Part shown: one piece after another, positions 1-11,029 of the stretch
How positions within the stretch are numbered: the first letter of the stretch is position 1
Layout: every line of letters begins with the position of its first letter
Assembly: GCA_963575745.1 (NCBI GenBank)
Contig: CAUYUJ010017916.1
Span: 152,188-216,187 of the forward strand
DNA length: 64,000 nt
From: Prorocentrum cordatum
Lineage: Eukaryota > Sar > Dinophyceae > Prorocentrales > Prorocentraceae
Direction of reading: 5' to 3'
Notes under the pieces: model-generated
Database searches by the model: none
What the model saw: the letters and a program-made list of their open reading frames with translations, nothing else
What the model was told of the DNA's origin: nothing
Position numbers and translations under genes: made by a program

Positions 1-880
1 AGGAAGGAGTGCTTGGTTTTCCTGGCGGGCCGTACTAGTACGCCATAGTACGCCTACTAGTACGACCCGGCGGGTCGTACTAGTACGCCGAAATACGCCT
101 ACTAGTACGACCCGCGGCGCGCGGGAGGCGTACTCGTAGAGCAGAAGTACGCCTACTAGTACGACCCGGCGGGTCGTACTAGTAGTACGCCTACTAGTAC
201 GACCCGCGGCGCCCGGGAGGCGTACTCGTAGGGCCGAAGTACGCCTACTAGTACGACCCGGCGGGTCCTACTAGTACGCCGAAGTACGTCTACTAGTACG
301 ACCCGCGGCGCCCGGGAGGCGTACTCGTAGAGCAGAAGTACGCCTACTAGTTCGCCCCGCTGGGTCGTACTAGTACCCCGAAGCACGCCCACTAGTACGA
401 CCCGCGGGGCGAAGGAGGCGTACTCCTAGGGCCGAAGTACGCCTACTAGTACGACCCGGCGGGTCCTACTAGAAGGCCAGGGTACGCATACTAGTACGAC
501 CCGCGGCGCTCGAGAGGCGTACTCGTTGGTCCGAAGTACGCCTAACTAGTTCGCCCCGCTGGGTCGTACTAGTACCCCGAAGCACGCACACTTGTACGAC
601 CCGCGGGGCGAAGGAGGCGTACTCCTAGGGCCGAAGTACGCCTACTAGTACGACCCGGCGGGTCCTACTAGTAGGCCCGGGGTACGCATACTAGTACGAC
701 CCGCGGCGCTCGAGAGGCGTACTCGTTGGTCCGAAGTACGCCTATTAGTTCGCCCCGCTGGGTTGTACTAGTACGCCGAAGTACGCCCACTAGTACGACC
801 CGCGGGGCGAAGGAGGCGTACTCCCAGGGCCGAAGTACGCCTAGTACGACCCGGCGGGTCCTACTAGTAGGCCAGAGTCG
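1..880. repeat. Tandem satellite array A, about 98-100 bp unit
   Basis: About nine units of roughly 98-100 bp. The phrase GAAGTACGCCT recurs near 144, 234, 334, 433, 533, 631, 731 and 830. Each unit carries several CTACTAGTACGACCC and GGGTCGTACTAGTA half-sites, so the array is dense in the self-complementary cores ACTAGT and TACTAGTA. Units are diverged. Frames that stay open across it follow the repeat and are not genes. Confidence 0.85.
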
Positions 881-2545
881 CCCTACCAGTACCCCCCCCC
901 CAACCCCCCAGGGCCGTACTAGTACGGCAAAGTAGTCCTACTAGTAGCTCTGCCGGGGCGGACTTTCGGGGGCGTCTCGAGCAGAGGCTCACTCCGCCGG
1001 TCGTACTAGCAGCCCAAAGTAGCCCTACTAGTAGCCCCGGCGGGGCGGACTTTCGAGTATGTCTCGAGCGGAGGCCCCCTCCGCCGGTCGTACTCGTAAG
1101 CCAAAGTACCCTACGAGTACGCCCCCGCCACTCTCCCAGGGACCGTACTAGTAGCCCAAAGTAGCCCTACTAGCAGCCCCTCCAGGGCGAACTTGTGAGT
1201 ATGTCTCAGGGGGGGCTCTCTCCGCAATTCGTACTAGTAGGCCAAAGTAGCCCTACTAGAACGCCTCCGCCAACCCCCAGGACCGTACTGGTAGGCCAAA
1301 GTAGCTCTACTAGTAGCCCCGCCGGCCATCCCCCCGGGTCCGTACTAGTAGGGCTACTTCGGCCCTACTAGTAGCACCGCCGGGGCGGACTTTCGAGGAT
1401 GTCTCGAGCGAGGGCCCCCTCCGCTGGTTGCACTAGTAGGCAAAAGTAGCCCTACTAGTACGCCCCGGCGGGCCGGACTTTCCAGAATGTCTCGAGCGAG
1501 GGCCCCCTCCGCCGGTCGTAGTAGTAGGCCAAAGTAGCCCTACTAGCACGCCCCCGCCAGACCCCTCTGGACCGTACTAGTAAGCCAAAGTAGCCCTACT
1601 GGTAGCCTCGCCGGGGCGGACTTTCGAGGATGTCTCGAGCGGGGGCCCCCTCCGCCGGTCGTACTAGTAGGCCAAAGTAGCCCTACTAGTACGCCCCCGC
1701 CAGCCCCCCGGGGCCCGTACTAGTAGGCGAAAGTAGCTCTACTAGTAGCCCTGCCGGGGCGGACTTTCGAGGATGTCTCGAGCGGGGGCGCCCTCCGCCG
1801 GTCGTACTATTGGCAAAAGTAACCCTACTAGTACGCCCCGGCCATCCCCCCGGGTCCGTACTAGTAGGGCTACCTCGGCCCTACTAGTAGCCCCGGCGGG
1901 GCGGACTTTCCAGAATGTCTCGAGCGGGAGCGCCCTCTGCCGGTCGTACTAATAGGCCAAAGTAGCCCTACGAGTACGCCCCCGTCAAGCTCCCGGGGGC
2001 CGTACTAGTAGGCCAAAGAAGCCCTACTAGTAGCCCCGCCGGGGCGAACTTTCGAGAATGTCCCGAGCGCGAGCCCCCTCCGCCGGTCCTACTAGTAGGC
2101 CAAAGTAGCCCTATTAGTACGCACTCGCCATCCCCTCAGGCCCGTACTATCAGGCCCAAAGAACCCGACTAGTAGCCCCCGCTTGGGCGGACTTTCGAGG
2201 ATGTATCAAGCAGGGGCGCTCTCCGCAGGTCGTGCTAGTAGGGCAAAGTAGCCCTACTACTACGCCCCAACCATCCCCCCAGATCCGTACTAGTAGGGCC
2301 ACTTCGTCCCTACTAGCAGCCCTGGCGGAGCGGACTTCCGAGAATGTCTCGAGCGGGAGCGCCTTCCGCCGGTCGTACTAGTAGGCCAAAGTAGCCCTAC
2401 TAGTACGCCCCCGCCAGCCCCCATGGGCCGTACGAGTACACCAAAGTAGCCTTACTAGTAGCTCCGCCGGGGCAGAGTTCCGAGAATGTCTCGAGCGGAG
2501 GCCCCCTCCGCCGACCGTACCAGTAGTAGGCTCAAGAAGCTCTAC
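880..2545. repeat. Tandem satellite array B, about 144 bp unit
   Basis: About eleven units of roughly 144 bp, marked by recurring ATGTCTCGAGCG (near 1397, 1482, 1627, 1770, 1910, 2055, 2200, 2345, 2485) and by GTACTAGTAGGCCAAAGTAG. It shares the TACTAGTA palindromic core with array A but has its own GGGGCGGACTTTCGAG segment. No coding signal is seen. Confidence 0.85.
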
Positions 2546-2589
2546 TAGAATGCCCCGGCCTAAACCCTCCTACCCCTTCCATCTGCCCC

Positions 2590-2616
2590 CTCCCCCCTCT
2601 CTCTCTCTCTTTTTTT

Positions 2617-2649
<33 letters not shown>

Positions 2650-2660
2650 GTATTCCTCAC

Positions 2661-2721
<61 letters not shown>

Positions 2722-2722
2722 C
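2590..2722. repeat. (CT)n microsatellite
   Basis: Nearly pure CT dinucleotide run with a short T-rich interruption. It is followed to 2760 by C-rich sequence. The Ser/Leu and Arg/Glu open frames over it are simple-repeat artefacts. Confidence 0.95.
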
Positions 2723-2759
2723 CCGATCCCCCCCTTCCCCCTCCTCCCTCCTTCCCACT

Positions 2760-3370
2760 TCCTCGTCGCCGGCGCTGCCGCCGTCGCCGTCGTCGTCGTC
2801 GTCGTCGCCGTCACGCAGCCCCAAGCCGACCCCGCGGAAGCCCCAAGAGCCACAATTAAGGCTAATCGTGATAAGAAGATTACATATACGATTCGCACAT
2901 CGCTCGGCGATGACAAAGTTCAGTCTCGCCGCCCCCTCCGCCGACCAAATGTATCTTTCCAGAAATATCCAACGCGGCGGAGTTTCGGATTCCGAACGTA
3001 CTCTCATTATCCGGTACACAAAGGTACTCAAACCAGCTACCTCACCAGAGCGACTCTCGAGAGCGCTTCCATCAAAACCCCAGAGAAACATATTCTCGCG
3101 GAGAACGATTGCAAAGTCACTCCCTGAAGCCTTCCACTCTCCACCCTGGCACAGCGTAAACACAGTACCACCACAATCTCATACAATGTAACAGGAGCAC
3201 CCTCAAACAACCAGGCACCTGACACGCGCGAACTCCACCCATGAGACCTTTTTCCCGCTCTTCACTGTGAATATCAAACCCGAAACCGCAACCCCCATGG
3301 GCCCATGCCCGCTGCATCTCACACGACCGATAGCGCACCCGACTCAGAGTCGGAGTCTACAACGGTCGGA
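2760..3370. other. Unique-looking intergenic DNA
   Basis: Less GC-rich stretch with no recognisable gene, exon or repeat family. The open frames have no protein-like character that I can identify. Confidence 0.4.
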
Positions 3371-3374
3371 ACCA

Positions 3375-3740
3375 CATCGCGGTCGGCACCCACCTCGTCT
3401 GGCACGATTAACGGCGCGCCCACCTCGCATGCCGATTCTACTCCTGTATAGACAGTATCTGGATCCATGCCCTCCGCGCCGGACTGGAAGGGCGCCGCGC
3501 CCGCGCGCGCGCCATGACACCCGGTGCCGAACCCTCCCGCGCCCGCGAAAGGCAACGAGAACCTCAGCGGTGACTCTGTGAACCAGCTCTCGTTGGCGGC
3601 ACGCTGCCCATCGCGGTCGGCACCCACCTCGTCTGGCACGATTAACGGCGCGCCCACCTCGCATGCCGATTCCACTCCTGTATAGACAGTATTTGGATCC
3701 TTGCCCTCCGCGCCGGACTGGAAGAGCGCCGCGCCCACCA
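3375..3740. repeat. Direct duplication, 234-bp offset
   Basis: A segment of about 125 bp starting CATCGCGGTCGGCACCCACC at 3375 is repeated from 3609 with few differences. The copies are separated by unrelated sequence. Confidence 0.85.
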
Positions 3741-3789
3741 GATGGCGCCACGCCCACGCAACATGAGGTGTCGCCGACTCAGCCGCTGA

Positions 3790-4240
3790 CTGCTGGGCAG
3801 CGGGTTACCCATGACCCCGATTCGGCCGAGGATGGGTTACCACCCCCAGCCCGGACGCAAAGGATTACCCTGCGCCCGATTCGGCCGCCGATGGGTTACC
3901 ACCGGCGGCCCGGAGGCAAGGGGTTACCCCTGCCTCCGATTCGGCCGAGGATGGGTCACCACCCCTGGCCCGGACGCAAGGGTTCCCCCCTGCGCCCGAT
4001 TCGGCTGACGATGGGTTACCACCGGCGGCCTAGAGACAAGGGGTTACCCCTGCCCCCGATTCGGCCGAGGATGGGTTACCACCCCCAGCCCGGACGCAAA
4101 GGATGACCCCTGCGCCCGATTCGGCCGCCGATGGGTTACCACCGGCGGCCCGGAGGCAAGGGGTTACCCCTGCCTCCGATTCGGCCGAGGATGGGTTACC
4201 ACCTCCGGCCCGGACACAAGAGGTTACCCCTGCGCCCGGC
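3790..4240. repeat. 60-bp tandem repeat, about 7 units
   Basis: Units of exactly 60 bp containing GATTCGGCCGAGGATGGGTT and GGAGGCAAGGGGTTACCCC alternate between two subtypes. Because 60 is a multiple of three, all reading frames repeat with a 20-residue period, which explains several open frames. No start context or SL supports expression. Confidence 0.9.
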
Positions 4241-4245
4241 CGCTG

Positions 4246-4246
<1 letters not shown>

Positions 4247-4295
<49 letters not shown>
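4247..4295. repeat. (CGT)n trinucleotide repeat
   Basis: Pure TCG/CGT run immediately after the 60-bp array. Confidence 0.95.
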
Positions 4296-4619
4296 GCTCC
4301 TCAGTCACGGTGTCGGGCACGCAGGCCCGTGGCGGTAACAAATGTGCTGAAGACCAGCTCAGACGCGGCTAGGTCCAAGTCGTTCACAGACAGGACTCCC
4401 AGGCCGCATAGGGAGGGGAAGGGTTATGCAGAGGGACTCCCGCGTCAGACTCCCTCGCAAGTCTCTCGAGTTACGCACGCACGAAGCTCCAGGCTCAATC
4501 CTTCCCCATGTCCACGATTGAAGAGGCCAGAAGGGGACCGGGGACCGAGGACCGGACCGGGGGCCGGTCAAAGAAATTCCGCCATTGTGAAGCGGGTGCG
4601 GAGGCCTCGCCGAAAATCC

Positions 4620-5430
4620 TCCACATGGCCGACGTACGCGTGCTCGTACGAGTGGAGCGGGCGTACGGGTTCGGCTACGTAGGCGCACTAATACGACAGC
4701 AAAGTGCACGGACGGGCGTACGAGTACGGCTACGTGAGCCTCCGAATACGGCGGCGGTGCGCGGCTCGGGCGTACGAGTACGGCTACGTACGGCGACTAG
4801 TACGACTGTGACGTGCACGCCCGAGCGTACGAGTACGGCTACGTACTGGTACGAGTACGACTGGAGCGGGCGTACGACTTCGGCGACGTAGGCCTACTAG
4901 TACGGCAGCAGAGTGCAAGAACGGCCGTACTAGTACAGCTACGTACGCCTACTAATACGACGGCGGTGTGCCGGGTCGGGCGTACGAGTACGGCTACGTA
5001 ACGCTACGAGTACGACTGCGACGTGCCCGGCCGAGCGTACGAGTAGGGCCACGTACGCGTACTAAAACGACCGGAGCGGGCGTACTAGTACGGCTACGTA
5101 GGCCTACTAGTACGACGGCGGAGCGCAGGGACGGTCGTACTAGTGCGGCTACGTAGGCCTACTAAAACGACGGCTGTGTGCGGGGCGGGGCGTACGAGTA
5201 CGGCTACGCACGGCTACTAGTACGACTGCGGCGTGCACGGCCGAGCGTACGAGTACGGCTACGTACGGCTACTAGTACGACTGCGGCGTGCACGGCCGAG
5301 CGTACGAGTACGGCTACGTACGGCTACTAGTACGACTGCGGCGTGCAAGGCCGAGCGTACGAGTACAGCTACGTACGGCTACTAGTACGCCCCGCGGTCG
5401 TACTAGTAGGAGGAAGGAGGCCTACTAGTA
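4620..5430. repeat. Tandem satellite array C, 55 bp unit
   Basis: In the most regular part (5221-5385) the unit is 55 bp: TACGACTGCGGCGTGCACGG followed by CCGAGCGTACGAGTACGGCT and ACGTACGGCTACTAG. Upstream units are more diverged. It shares CTACTAGTACG with array A, so arrays A, B and C form one superfamily. Confidence 0.85.
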
Positions 5431-6539
5431 CGACGACCGGGCTAAGCAAGCCTATTCTGCAGGGACAAGGACGTCTGGCTAGATTGGAGCCCTGGCTATG
5501 TGGACTCATTCACGAATCGTGGTATTGCGGCCGCCTGGGGGCGCGCGCCGTCCTGCGCACGGGGGGCGGCGGGCTTGATCAGAGCCTCTTAGCCTTTTGA
5601 ATTCTAGTCTCGTAGTGGCCCTGGCAAACAATTCTCACTTCCCTCCCGGGCTCGCCGCCCAGGTGTTCCACCCCTTGCCCTCCTCCCCGGCCTTCTCTGC
5701 GGACAAGCCCTCTGGGCGTGGCACAGTGAGCATGTCAATCGGGGCGGCTGCGTGCCGAGTGCATCGATAACCACGTGCTGGCGCCAGAAGCGCCGCAGCA
5801 ACTTCGGCCTCCCCTTCGGAGCGCTCTCTGGAACGACGCGACGAAGTGGCAGTCAGCAGTCTGTTGTGGCAATTGGTTCCAGACTGGGGAGGCGACAGTT
5901 TGCGCTGAAACCACGCGCTGTTCGAGATGCCCAGAGACCGGGGGGGGCCAAGGAGGAGAGAGCAGGAGGAGCACTGCCAGATGAAGCCTCAGAGAGAAGG
6001 CCGCGGACAGAAAAGTCCTGCCTCATACTCAGAGAAGCCAACTTATCATACTCGCAGGGGGCCGCCTTTGTGGGAACGTCGCGCTCTCCATCGCAAAACC
6101 ATCGAAACCCAAGGAACCCAGGCCACCCTGGAGGCAAGCAGGGTGTTTCTTCGCATGATTTTCCATTGTACTCGACGCCTCGTGTCTCACGTCGCCGCTG
6201 ACAAATACTTCAGTTCGTCCTCCCGACTAATCCTGCCCTCAACTGGGGGCGCCACTCCTGAGCTCTCGCGTTCGATGTAGGCTAGATGACCACAAGCGCT
6301 GTAGAAGACAGAATCCCGAATACCGCAGGCCACACTGGGAACTCGCAATCAATCAAAATTAATACCCGTCACCGTGCCGTAGGCTCTAGGTGGAGAACGC
6401 AAGAATGCCCCCCGAGAGTCCAAACTCATACCGACAAAAACATGCAGTGATTCACTGATGTGTTGCTTGTCGCCCTTTCCCTTCTCATGGGCCTCCGAGG
6501 TTCCAAGACACCCCCGAGGTCGCCCAAAAGACCCGATAA
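5430..6539. other. Intergenic DNA with one dispersed-repeat fragment
   Basis: No gene recognised. At about 6060-6165 the sequence matches 27410-27520 and 60480-60590 (GGAGGCAAGCAGGGTGTTTC and flanks), so it carries a fragment of that dispersed family. Confidence 0.4.
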
Positions 6540-6763
6540 CTTAGTGGGCCCTGGAAACGACAGGGCCATTTTTTTCTGCCGGATCCGAAGCCCTTCGTTT
6601 ACCAGTTCCGTCGCCGTTTTTTTACCGGTTCTGGCTCCGGTTCCAGTCCTGGAGCCGTTCGTTTGCCGTTTCCAGTCGCCCTTTTTTTGCCGTTCCCATT
6701 TTCAAGGGGCGCTTTTTCAGAAACGGTGACAAAACGGCCCTGCCGTTTCTGGGGCCCACTAAG
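6540..6763. mobile_element. 250-bp-family MITE, copy 1 (degraded)
   Basis: Terminal inverted repeats start CTTAGTGGGCC and end GGGCCCACTAAG. Inside are repeated AACGGC/GCCGTT motifs. It is homologous to the elements at 32424-32673 and 33161-33410. The 8-bp flanks (CCCGATAA and CCTGAGAT) are not identical here, so this copy looks older. It has no coding capacity and is presumably mobilised in trans. Confidence 0.8.
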
Positions 6764-7134
6764 CCTGAGATGACGAACGAGCAATACACACCCGTACCCA
6801 TAGGGGGGTTGTTGAGAGGAGGACTGGCTATGGGTATGGGTGCGGGTTGTCGGACCCTGGGGAACGCTGCCGTTCGAGCGGGGACCCCCATCCGACAACA
6901 CGCACCCATAGCCCCCTCCGAACCCCCTATGGGTATGGGTGTGTGTCGTTAGTTCGTCATGAGAGCGCCCCAACACGGCCCCCGGATGCGATTCGTCATG
7001 CTCCGGCGGGAGCGCTTCCACTGCCCCCCCCCCATCCCCGCCTGGGGAGGGGATCCGTGGGCTCCCGCGAGCGGCCGCGGAGGGCCCCGAAGAGGCCTCC
7101 AAGAGGACCCAAGGGGGAGCCTCAAAAAAGCCCC

Positions 7135-7312
7135 GATCCTCCTCCTCCTCCTCCTCCTCCGCCTCCTCCGCCTCCTCCTCCTCCGCCTCCTCCTCCTTCT
7201 CCTCCTCCTCCTCCTCCGCCTCCTCCTTCTCCCTCCTCCTCCTCCTCCTCCTCCTCCTCCGCCTCCTCCTCCTCCTCCTCCTCCCTGCTCCGCCTCCTCC
7301 TCCTACTAACGA
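7135..7312. repeat. (TCC)n homopyrimidine tract
   Basis: CCT/TCC triplet tract with occasional CCG. Poly-Pro, poly-Leu and poly-Ser frames over it are artefacts. Confidence 0.95.
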
Positions 7313-7439
7313 AGCCCGGAGACGGCTCTCAAGCAGACCTCAGGTAAGACTCCTGAAGCAACAACTTTGCAAGGCACGCGGACATCTGTGCTCGTCTGGG
7401 AAAGGTACAATACAGTCAACCCAGACCCCCTCGCGCTGT

Positions 7440-7620
7440 GACAAAAATCACGACGGGAGGCTTTTCGCTATCTTCGGCTTCCTGGGGCCCTTACAGGGCC
7501 TCGGGGCTGTCAAAAAACGACTCGGGATGAAGAACCGGTCCTGGGGAGAGGGTCCAGACCTCTGGGGGTCGACGTTGTGAAAAGATCAAGGCGTCGGGGG
7601 GCTGGGAACCCGCATAATCA
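7440..7620. mobile_element. Partial copy of the CCCAGACCCCC-type repeat
   Basis: Matches the core of the full elements at 40480-40667 and 51888-52076: CACGACGGGAGG, then GTCAAAAAACGACTCGGGAT, GGGTCCAGACCTCTGG and GTCGACGTTGTGAAAA. The outer termini are not both intact. Confidence 0.7.
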
Positions 7621-8280
7621 GGATGGACAACCTTCCTCGCTGTGGCAAGGTCTGTTCTGCTCTGACAGGTCGAGTAGTTCATCTGGTGGGTCTGGTCTAG
7701 TCGGGTTGGTCTGGCCTGCCTGGTTGTTTTCGTTTGCGGTCGATTGGTTCCTGTACCTGGTCTGCGTAGTCCGGTGATCTGGCTGGTCCATCTAACTTCT
7801 CCGGCTTTCCTTGGTCTGCCTGCTACGCACGATTTGGACGAGGACGAGGACCAGCAGCAGGAGAGCAAATGGAGACGCGCCAACACTCACATCGCTCCGT
7901 GATCACCACGGCCACTTCGCTCGGGCGACGATTCAACCCGCCGCCACGGCGAGCTAATCGGTCACCTACATATGTGGCGCGCAAGCTTGCGGGCAGATCT
8001 GTGCAGGTGAGTCGCACACCTCCCGCCCCGCGTCTCGTTAAAACCATCGTGCCCAAGACGGCGACTAGATCCCCAGCAAGGTACCGATAGAGCCATAGAG
8101 CCTTCAGAGCCCTTGCGAGAAACTCAACCCGGCACATCGCAAAGGAAGCAATGAGTCTCCCGCGTGGCTTGCACGGCGACCCTGGCCGTGCTAGACACCG
8201 TAACGTGACGCATATCGACGCGGCAAAGATTGCTCTGGGCATCACCTGCGACCCCATCGCAAAGCGGCGCAGCGACCTCT
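7620..8280. other. Unassigned DNA
   Basis: No repeat family or recognisable gene. A 144-codon minus-strand frame (8257-7823) has no identifiable domain and no SL, so I do not call it. Confidence 0.35.
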
Positions 8281-8632
8281 AACACCCATCACGCAGATCG
8301 GCGGGGTCAGGGTCCAAGAACACAAAGGATTTGCCACATTTCTGAAATTCGGTGGCACCCCTCACGCAGATCGGCGGGGTCAGGGTCCAAAAACAAAAGG
8401 GATGTGCCGCATTTCTAAAATTCGGTGGCACCCCTCACGCAGATCGGCGGGGCCAGGGTCCAAAAACACATCGGATTTGAAACAGTTCTGAAATTCGGTG
8501 GCACCCCTCACGCAGATCCGTAGGGTCAGGGTCCAAAAACAAAAGGGATTTGCCACATGTCTGAAATTCGGCGGCACCCCTCACGCTGATCGGCAGGGTC
8601 AAGGTCGAAAAACAAATAGGCCCGACACTGCT
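8280..8632. repeat. 73-bp tandem repeat, about 4.7 units
   Basis: CACGCAGATCGGCGGGGTCA begins units at 8290, 8363, 8436, 8509 and 8582, a strict 73-bp period. Each unit also carries TTTCTGAAATTCGGTGGCAC. Confidence 0.95.
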
Positions 8633-8689
8633 TCACGGCAAGGCCAAAGCCTCATGACTTCGCTCTTCCATGTCCTATTATCCGAGAGA

Positions 8690-8950
8690 GGGGGCCGGCG
8701 GCAGGGGGCGAAGCCCTTACGGATAAGGCGGTCCCAGCCAGACACAGAAAAAGAAAACACGTTGTGCAAACGACCAGCACTTATTATAACATTCGCCGGT
8801 GGCCGCATGCCAAGACGCCTCGCCACTGCTTGACGAGAGGGCAAGGCGGTGCGAACGCAGCCCACCAGGAAGGGCGTGTAGTCGGCTCTTCAAACCAGGC
8901 ATCCAAAGTCTTCACAGAAAATTAAAACGGAGATTTGGCAAGGCTTCGGG
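8690..8950. repeat. Dispersed repeat, copy 1
   Basis: Diverged homologue of 9450-9680, sharing GACGCCTCGCCACTGCTTGA, GGAAGGGCG, a CCTTCAA/CTTCAAA block and a CGGAGRTTTGGCA block. A fragment is also present at 34140-34210. Confidence 0.75.
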
Positions 8951-9288
8951 CTGTGCGCCGACGAGGACGAGGAGCAGCAGGAGCAACATCAGCGCGCGGA
9001 GGGAGAAACATCCGAGGAGGATCGGGGGGAGGAGTGAGAGAGGAGAGCCTGCTTCACCAGCCATATGTCGCCGCGTCGTGGGTTCTCGACGCGCCCGCGT
9101 GGACGACGCTGGCACAGCGGCAAACCCATGGCAAGCCCTGCACCCTGCGCCCAAGGAGACGAAGCCAGCACCGCGGCAAACCCCACGGCGAGCCCACCGC
9201 GCTCGGGGCGGCGTTTGCCCTGGTGGTTGCGGCGCCCTCCCCACGACGTAACGCCGCGCGTCGGAAAACGTGGCGCGGTGACACATCA

Positions 9289-9332
9289 GCTCGTAGGCCC
9301 CAACGCAAGGTTTGGCGCTGGGGCCTACGAGC
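9289..9332. other. Perfect 14-bp hairpin
   Basis: GCTCGTAGGCCCCA (9289-9302) is exactly repeated in inverted order at 9319-9332 with a 16-nt loop, followed by TTTTT. No associated gene is recognised, so it is only described as a secondary-structure feature. Confidence 0.8.
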
Positions 9333-9449
9333 TTTTTGGCTTCTAGCGGCGTAGAAAAAGCCTGACACGACATGTCATTAAAACAAAGTCTTGTTCTGAG
9401 GGAAAAAGGGTTGTCCTTAGACAGCTGGACCATGAAGCAAATTATGTGT

Positions 9450-9682
9450 TTTAAAACAGGGCGGTCTCAGCCCGACATGTCCTATAACAATTTCGCGCAA
9501 ACCACAAAAGGTTCTTAGAACATTCGCTGTTGGCCTGTAGCCAAGCCAGGACGCCTCGCCACTGCTTGACGAGACGGCAAGGTGGTGCGGACGCAGCACG
9601 CCAGGAAGGGCGCGCAGTCGGCCCTTCAACCCACACATCCAACGCCTTCGCAGCAAATCAAGGCGGAGGTTTGGCACGCGGA
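9450..9682. repeat. Dispersed repeat, copy 2
   Basis: Homologue of 8690-8950 with the same block order. It ends next to a GGCGCTCCGCGCGG-type foldback remnant at 9690-9795. Confidence 0.75.
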
Positions 9683-9689
9683 GCGCGCC

Positions 9690-9795
9690 AGGGGCGGCGC
9701 GTGGGGCGCCGTCGGGGGGGGGGCCCAGCGCGGATCCAAGCAATCCGCGCGGATCGCCGACAGTTTCTTTTATGCTTATGCCGTGTTTTTTCTTC
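9690..9795. mobile_element. Foldback element fragment (CCAGCGCGGATCC type)
   Basis: Contains GCGCGCCAGGGGCGGCGC and CCCAGCGCGGATCCAAGCAA with a downstream TATGCCGTGTTTTT arm. These match the right halves of the foldbacks at 16205-16345, 20363-20538 and 48910-49091. Confidence 0.65.
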
Positions 9796-9842
9796 TTAGG
9801 TGCCTGCGCGTAGCCTCCGACATCCGCCGCAGCCGTCGGGGA

Positions 9843-10032
9843 TCTTCTGACCCGGGTCAATCCAGACCCGGGTCAGCCAGGCCTTGCAGAATCCTGCTGA
9901 ACCCTGCACCCAAACCCGGGTCAATGCGGAGGATCCTGCAAGATCCTGCAGGATCCTGCACCGAAACCCGGGTCAATGGGAGCCTGGCCCTGCAGGATCT
10001 TGCAAGATCTGGCGCTCTGGCTGACCCCCGTT
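9843..10032. repeat. GACCCGGGTCAA dispersed repeat, copy 1
   Basis: About 190 bp rich in AACCCGGGTCAAT and GCAAGATCCTGCAGGATCC. A second copy is at 26821-27030. The right end of this copy is interrupted by the element at 10033-10226. The equivalent position is uninterrupted in copy 2, giving an internal empty-site comparison. Confidence 0.85.
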
Positions 10033-10226
10033 TGTCGGGAGCGGCCAAGAGGGGGGTGTCCAAGAGGGGGGGGTGCAAATCATGACCGGCGGCATGTGTG
10101 CGGCCCAGCGGGGGGGCCAGGGACGTAACGAAATAAGAAGAGGCGCCACGAAATCTGGGGAAATATCATGGCCCCCGCCATGATATCCACCCCCCCCTAG
10201 TCATCACCCCCCTCTTTTCCGCCCCC
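10033..10226. mobile_element. TCGGGAGCGGC inverted-repeat element, copy 1
   Basis: Ends are TCGGGAGCGGCCAAGAGGGG and, inverted, a GGGGGCGG..AAGAGGGGGG terminus. The second copy (51527-51712) is nearly identical throughout. Left flank ...CCCCCGTTTG and right flank CTTGCATCGACC reconstruct CCCCCGTTTGCATCGAC, which is present without the insert at 27017-27035. A target duplication of about 3 bp (TTG) is implied. Non-coding. Confidence 0.85.
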
Positions 10227-10285
10227 GAGCTTGCATCGACCCCCGTCTCGAGGCTCCCGAGGCCGGTCTGGGTCTGGGCCGCCGG

Positions 10286-10353
10286 CTGTCTATCACCACG
10301 GTGACGTCCGGCAGGGTCACCGACGTCTCGGCCACGTTCGTCGCCACGACGAC
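10286..10353 (-). CDS. DEAH-box helicase exon with motif V (exon C)
   Basis: The minus strand reads VVVATNVAETSVTLPDV followed by TVVIDS. This is a very close match to motif V and its surroundings in DEAH/RHA-family RNA helicases (consensus ATNIAETS...VIDSG), part of the RecA2 domain that couples ATP hydrolysis to RNA binding. A pyrimidine-rich stretch precedes GGCGAG|GTC, a plausible AG|G acceptor at 10354/10353 in phase 0. The 3' boundary near 10286 is unresolved because no clean donor follows IDS. Exons A (30.1 kb) and B (20.3 kb) precede it on the same strand. Motif VI was not found downstream, so the gene may continue outside the recognised sequence or be a fragment. Motif identity is strong; membership of a live gene is inferred. 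Confidence 0.75.
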
Positions 10354-10564
10354 CTCGCCGCGGCGCCGGGGGAGGGGGCAGGGGCAGGAGGCCGTGGCGG
10401 GGGGGGGGCGGAGCTCGGCAGGCACACGAGTCTGACAGCTAGCCAGCGGGGCAAGCGCTGGACAGCTCAAGTGCCTCGAGTGCGCTGATCGATAGCGGTG
10501 CCTTCGCGGCGGGGGGGAGGAGGGGGGAGGGGGAGGAGATCGGCTGCACGCAAGAGTGGCCCTG

Positions 10565-10725
10565 GGTAAAGAGTGGCCTCTGGTGCGCGGTGCAGCGGGG
10601 GCCGCCTGGGGGCCAAACCCAGGCGCGCAAGCCGGCGCCATCGCCTCGCACTCGGCGAACTTCGGCGATTGGGAAGGCCCATCGGGCCCGCACCAGAGGT
10701 CACTCCGGCCAAGGGTCACTCTTAC
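10565..10725. mobile_element. GTAAGAGTGACC-type inverted-repeat element, copy 1
   Basis: Begins GGTAAAGAGTGGCCTC and ends GGGTCACTCTTAC, i.e. inverted termini of the GTAAGAGTGACC family. The body has GGGGGCCGC and GGCGCGCAAG blocks shared with 11659-11807, 36787-36939, 37205-37354 and 57144-57275. Confidence 0.7.
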
Positions 10726-11029
10726 GAGATCCCAGGCCTCCCAAGGTCTCGAGCAGACTTCTCGAGTCAGGCCTGGGTCCTGCGTTCTCCTGCCCCTGGG
10801 CGCCATTTTCGCGCCCAGGGCCGTCAGAACACTGCTGAGTGTGAAGGCTGGGGCTCAGGAATTGTGGTCCACCGGTCCAGGGGCCCGACTCAAAACTAGG
10901 GCTAGGGTGTCGCCGGTCACTGGAGGAGGCGCAGCACGGAGAGATGATGATGAGATCGGGGGGGGGGGAGGAGGCGTTGCCGTCGGGAGGGGGGGGTCGG
11001 ACGGAGGCGGGAGAGGTCGGCTACACGAA

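Noticed and set aside
2525-2545. GGCTCAAG as an SL relic
   Set aside because: Only the last eight bases match, it lies in satellite array B, and no gene follows.
9289-9340. Intrinsic transcription terminator (hairpin plus T run)
   Set aside because: The hairpin is perfect, but the genome is eukaryotic and no gene ends there.
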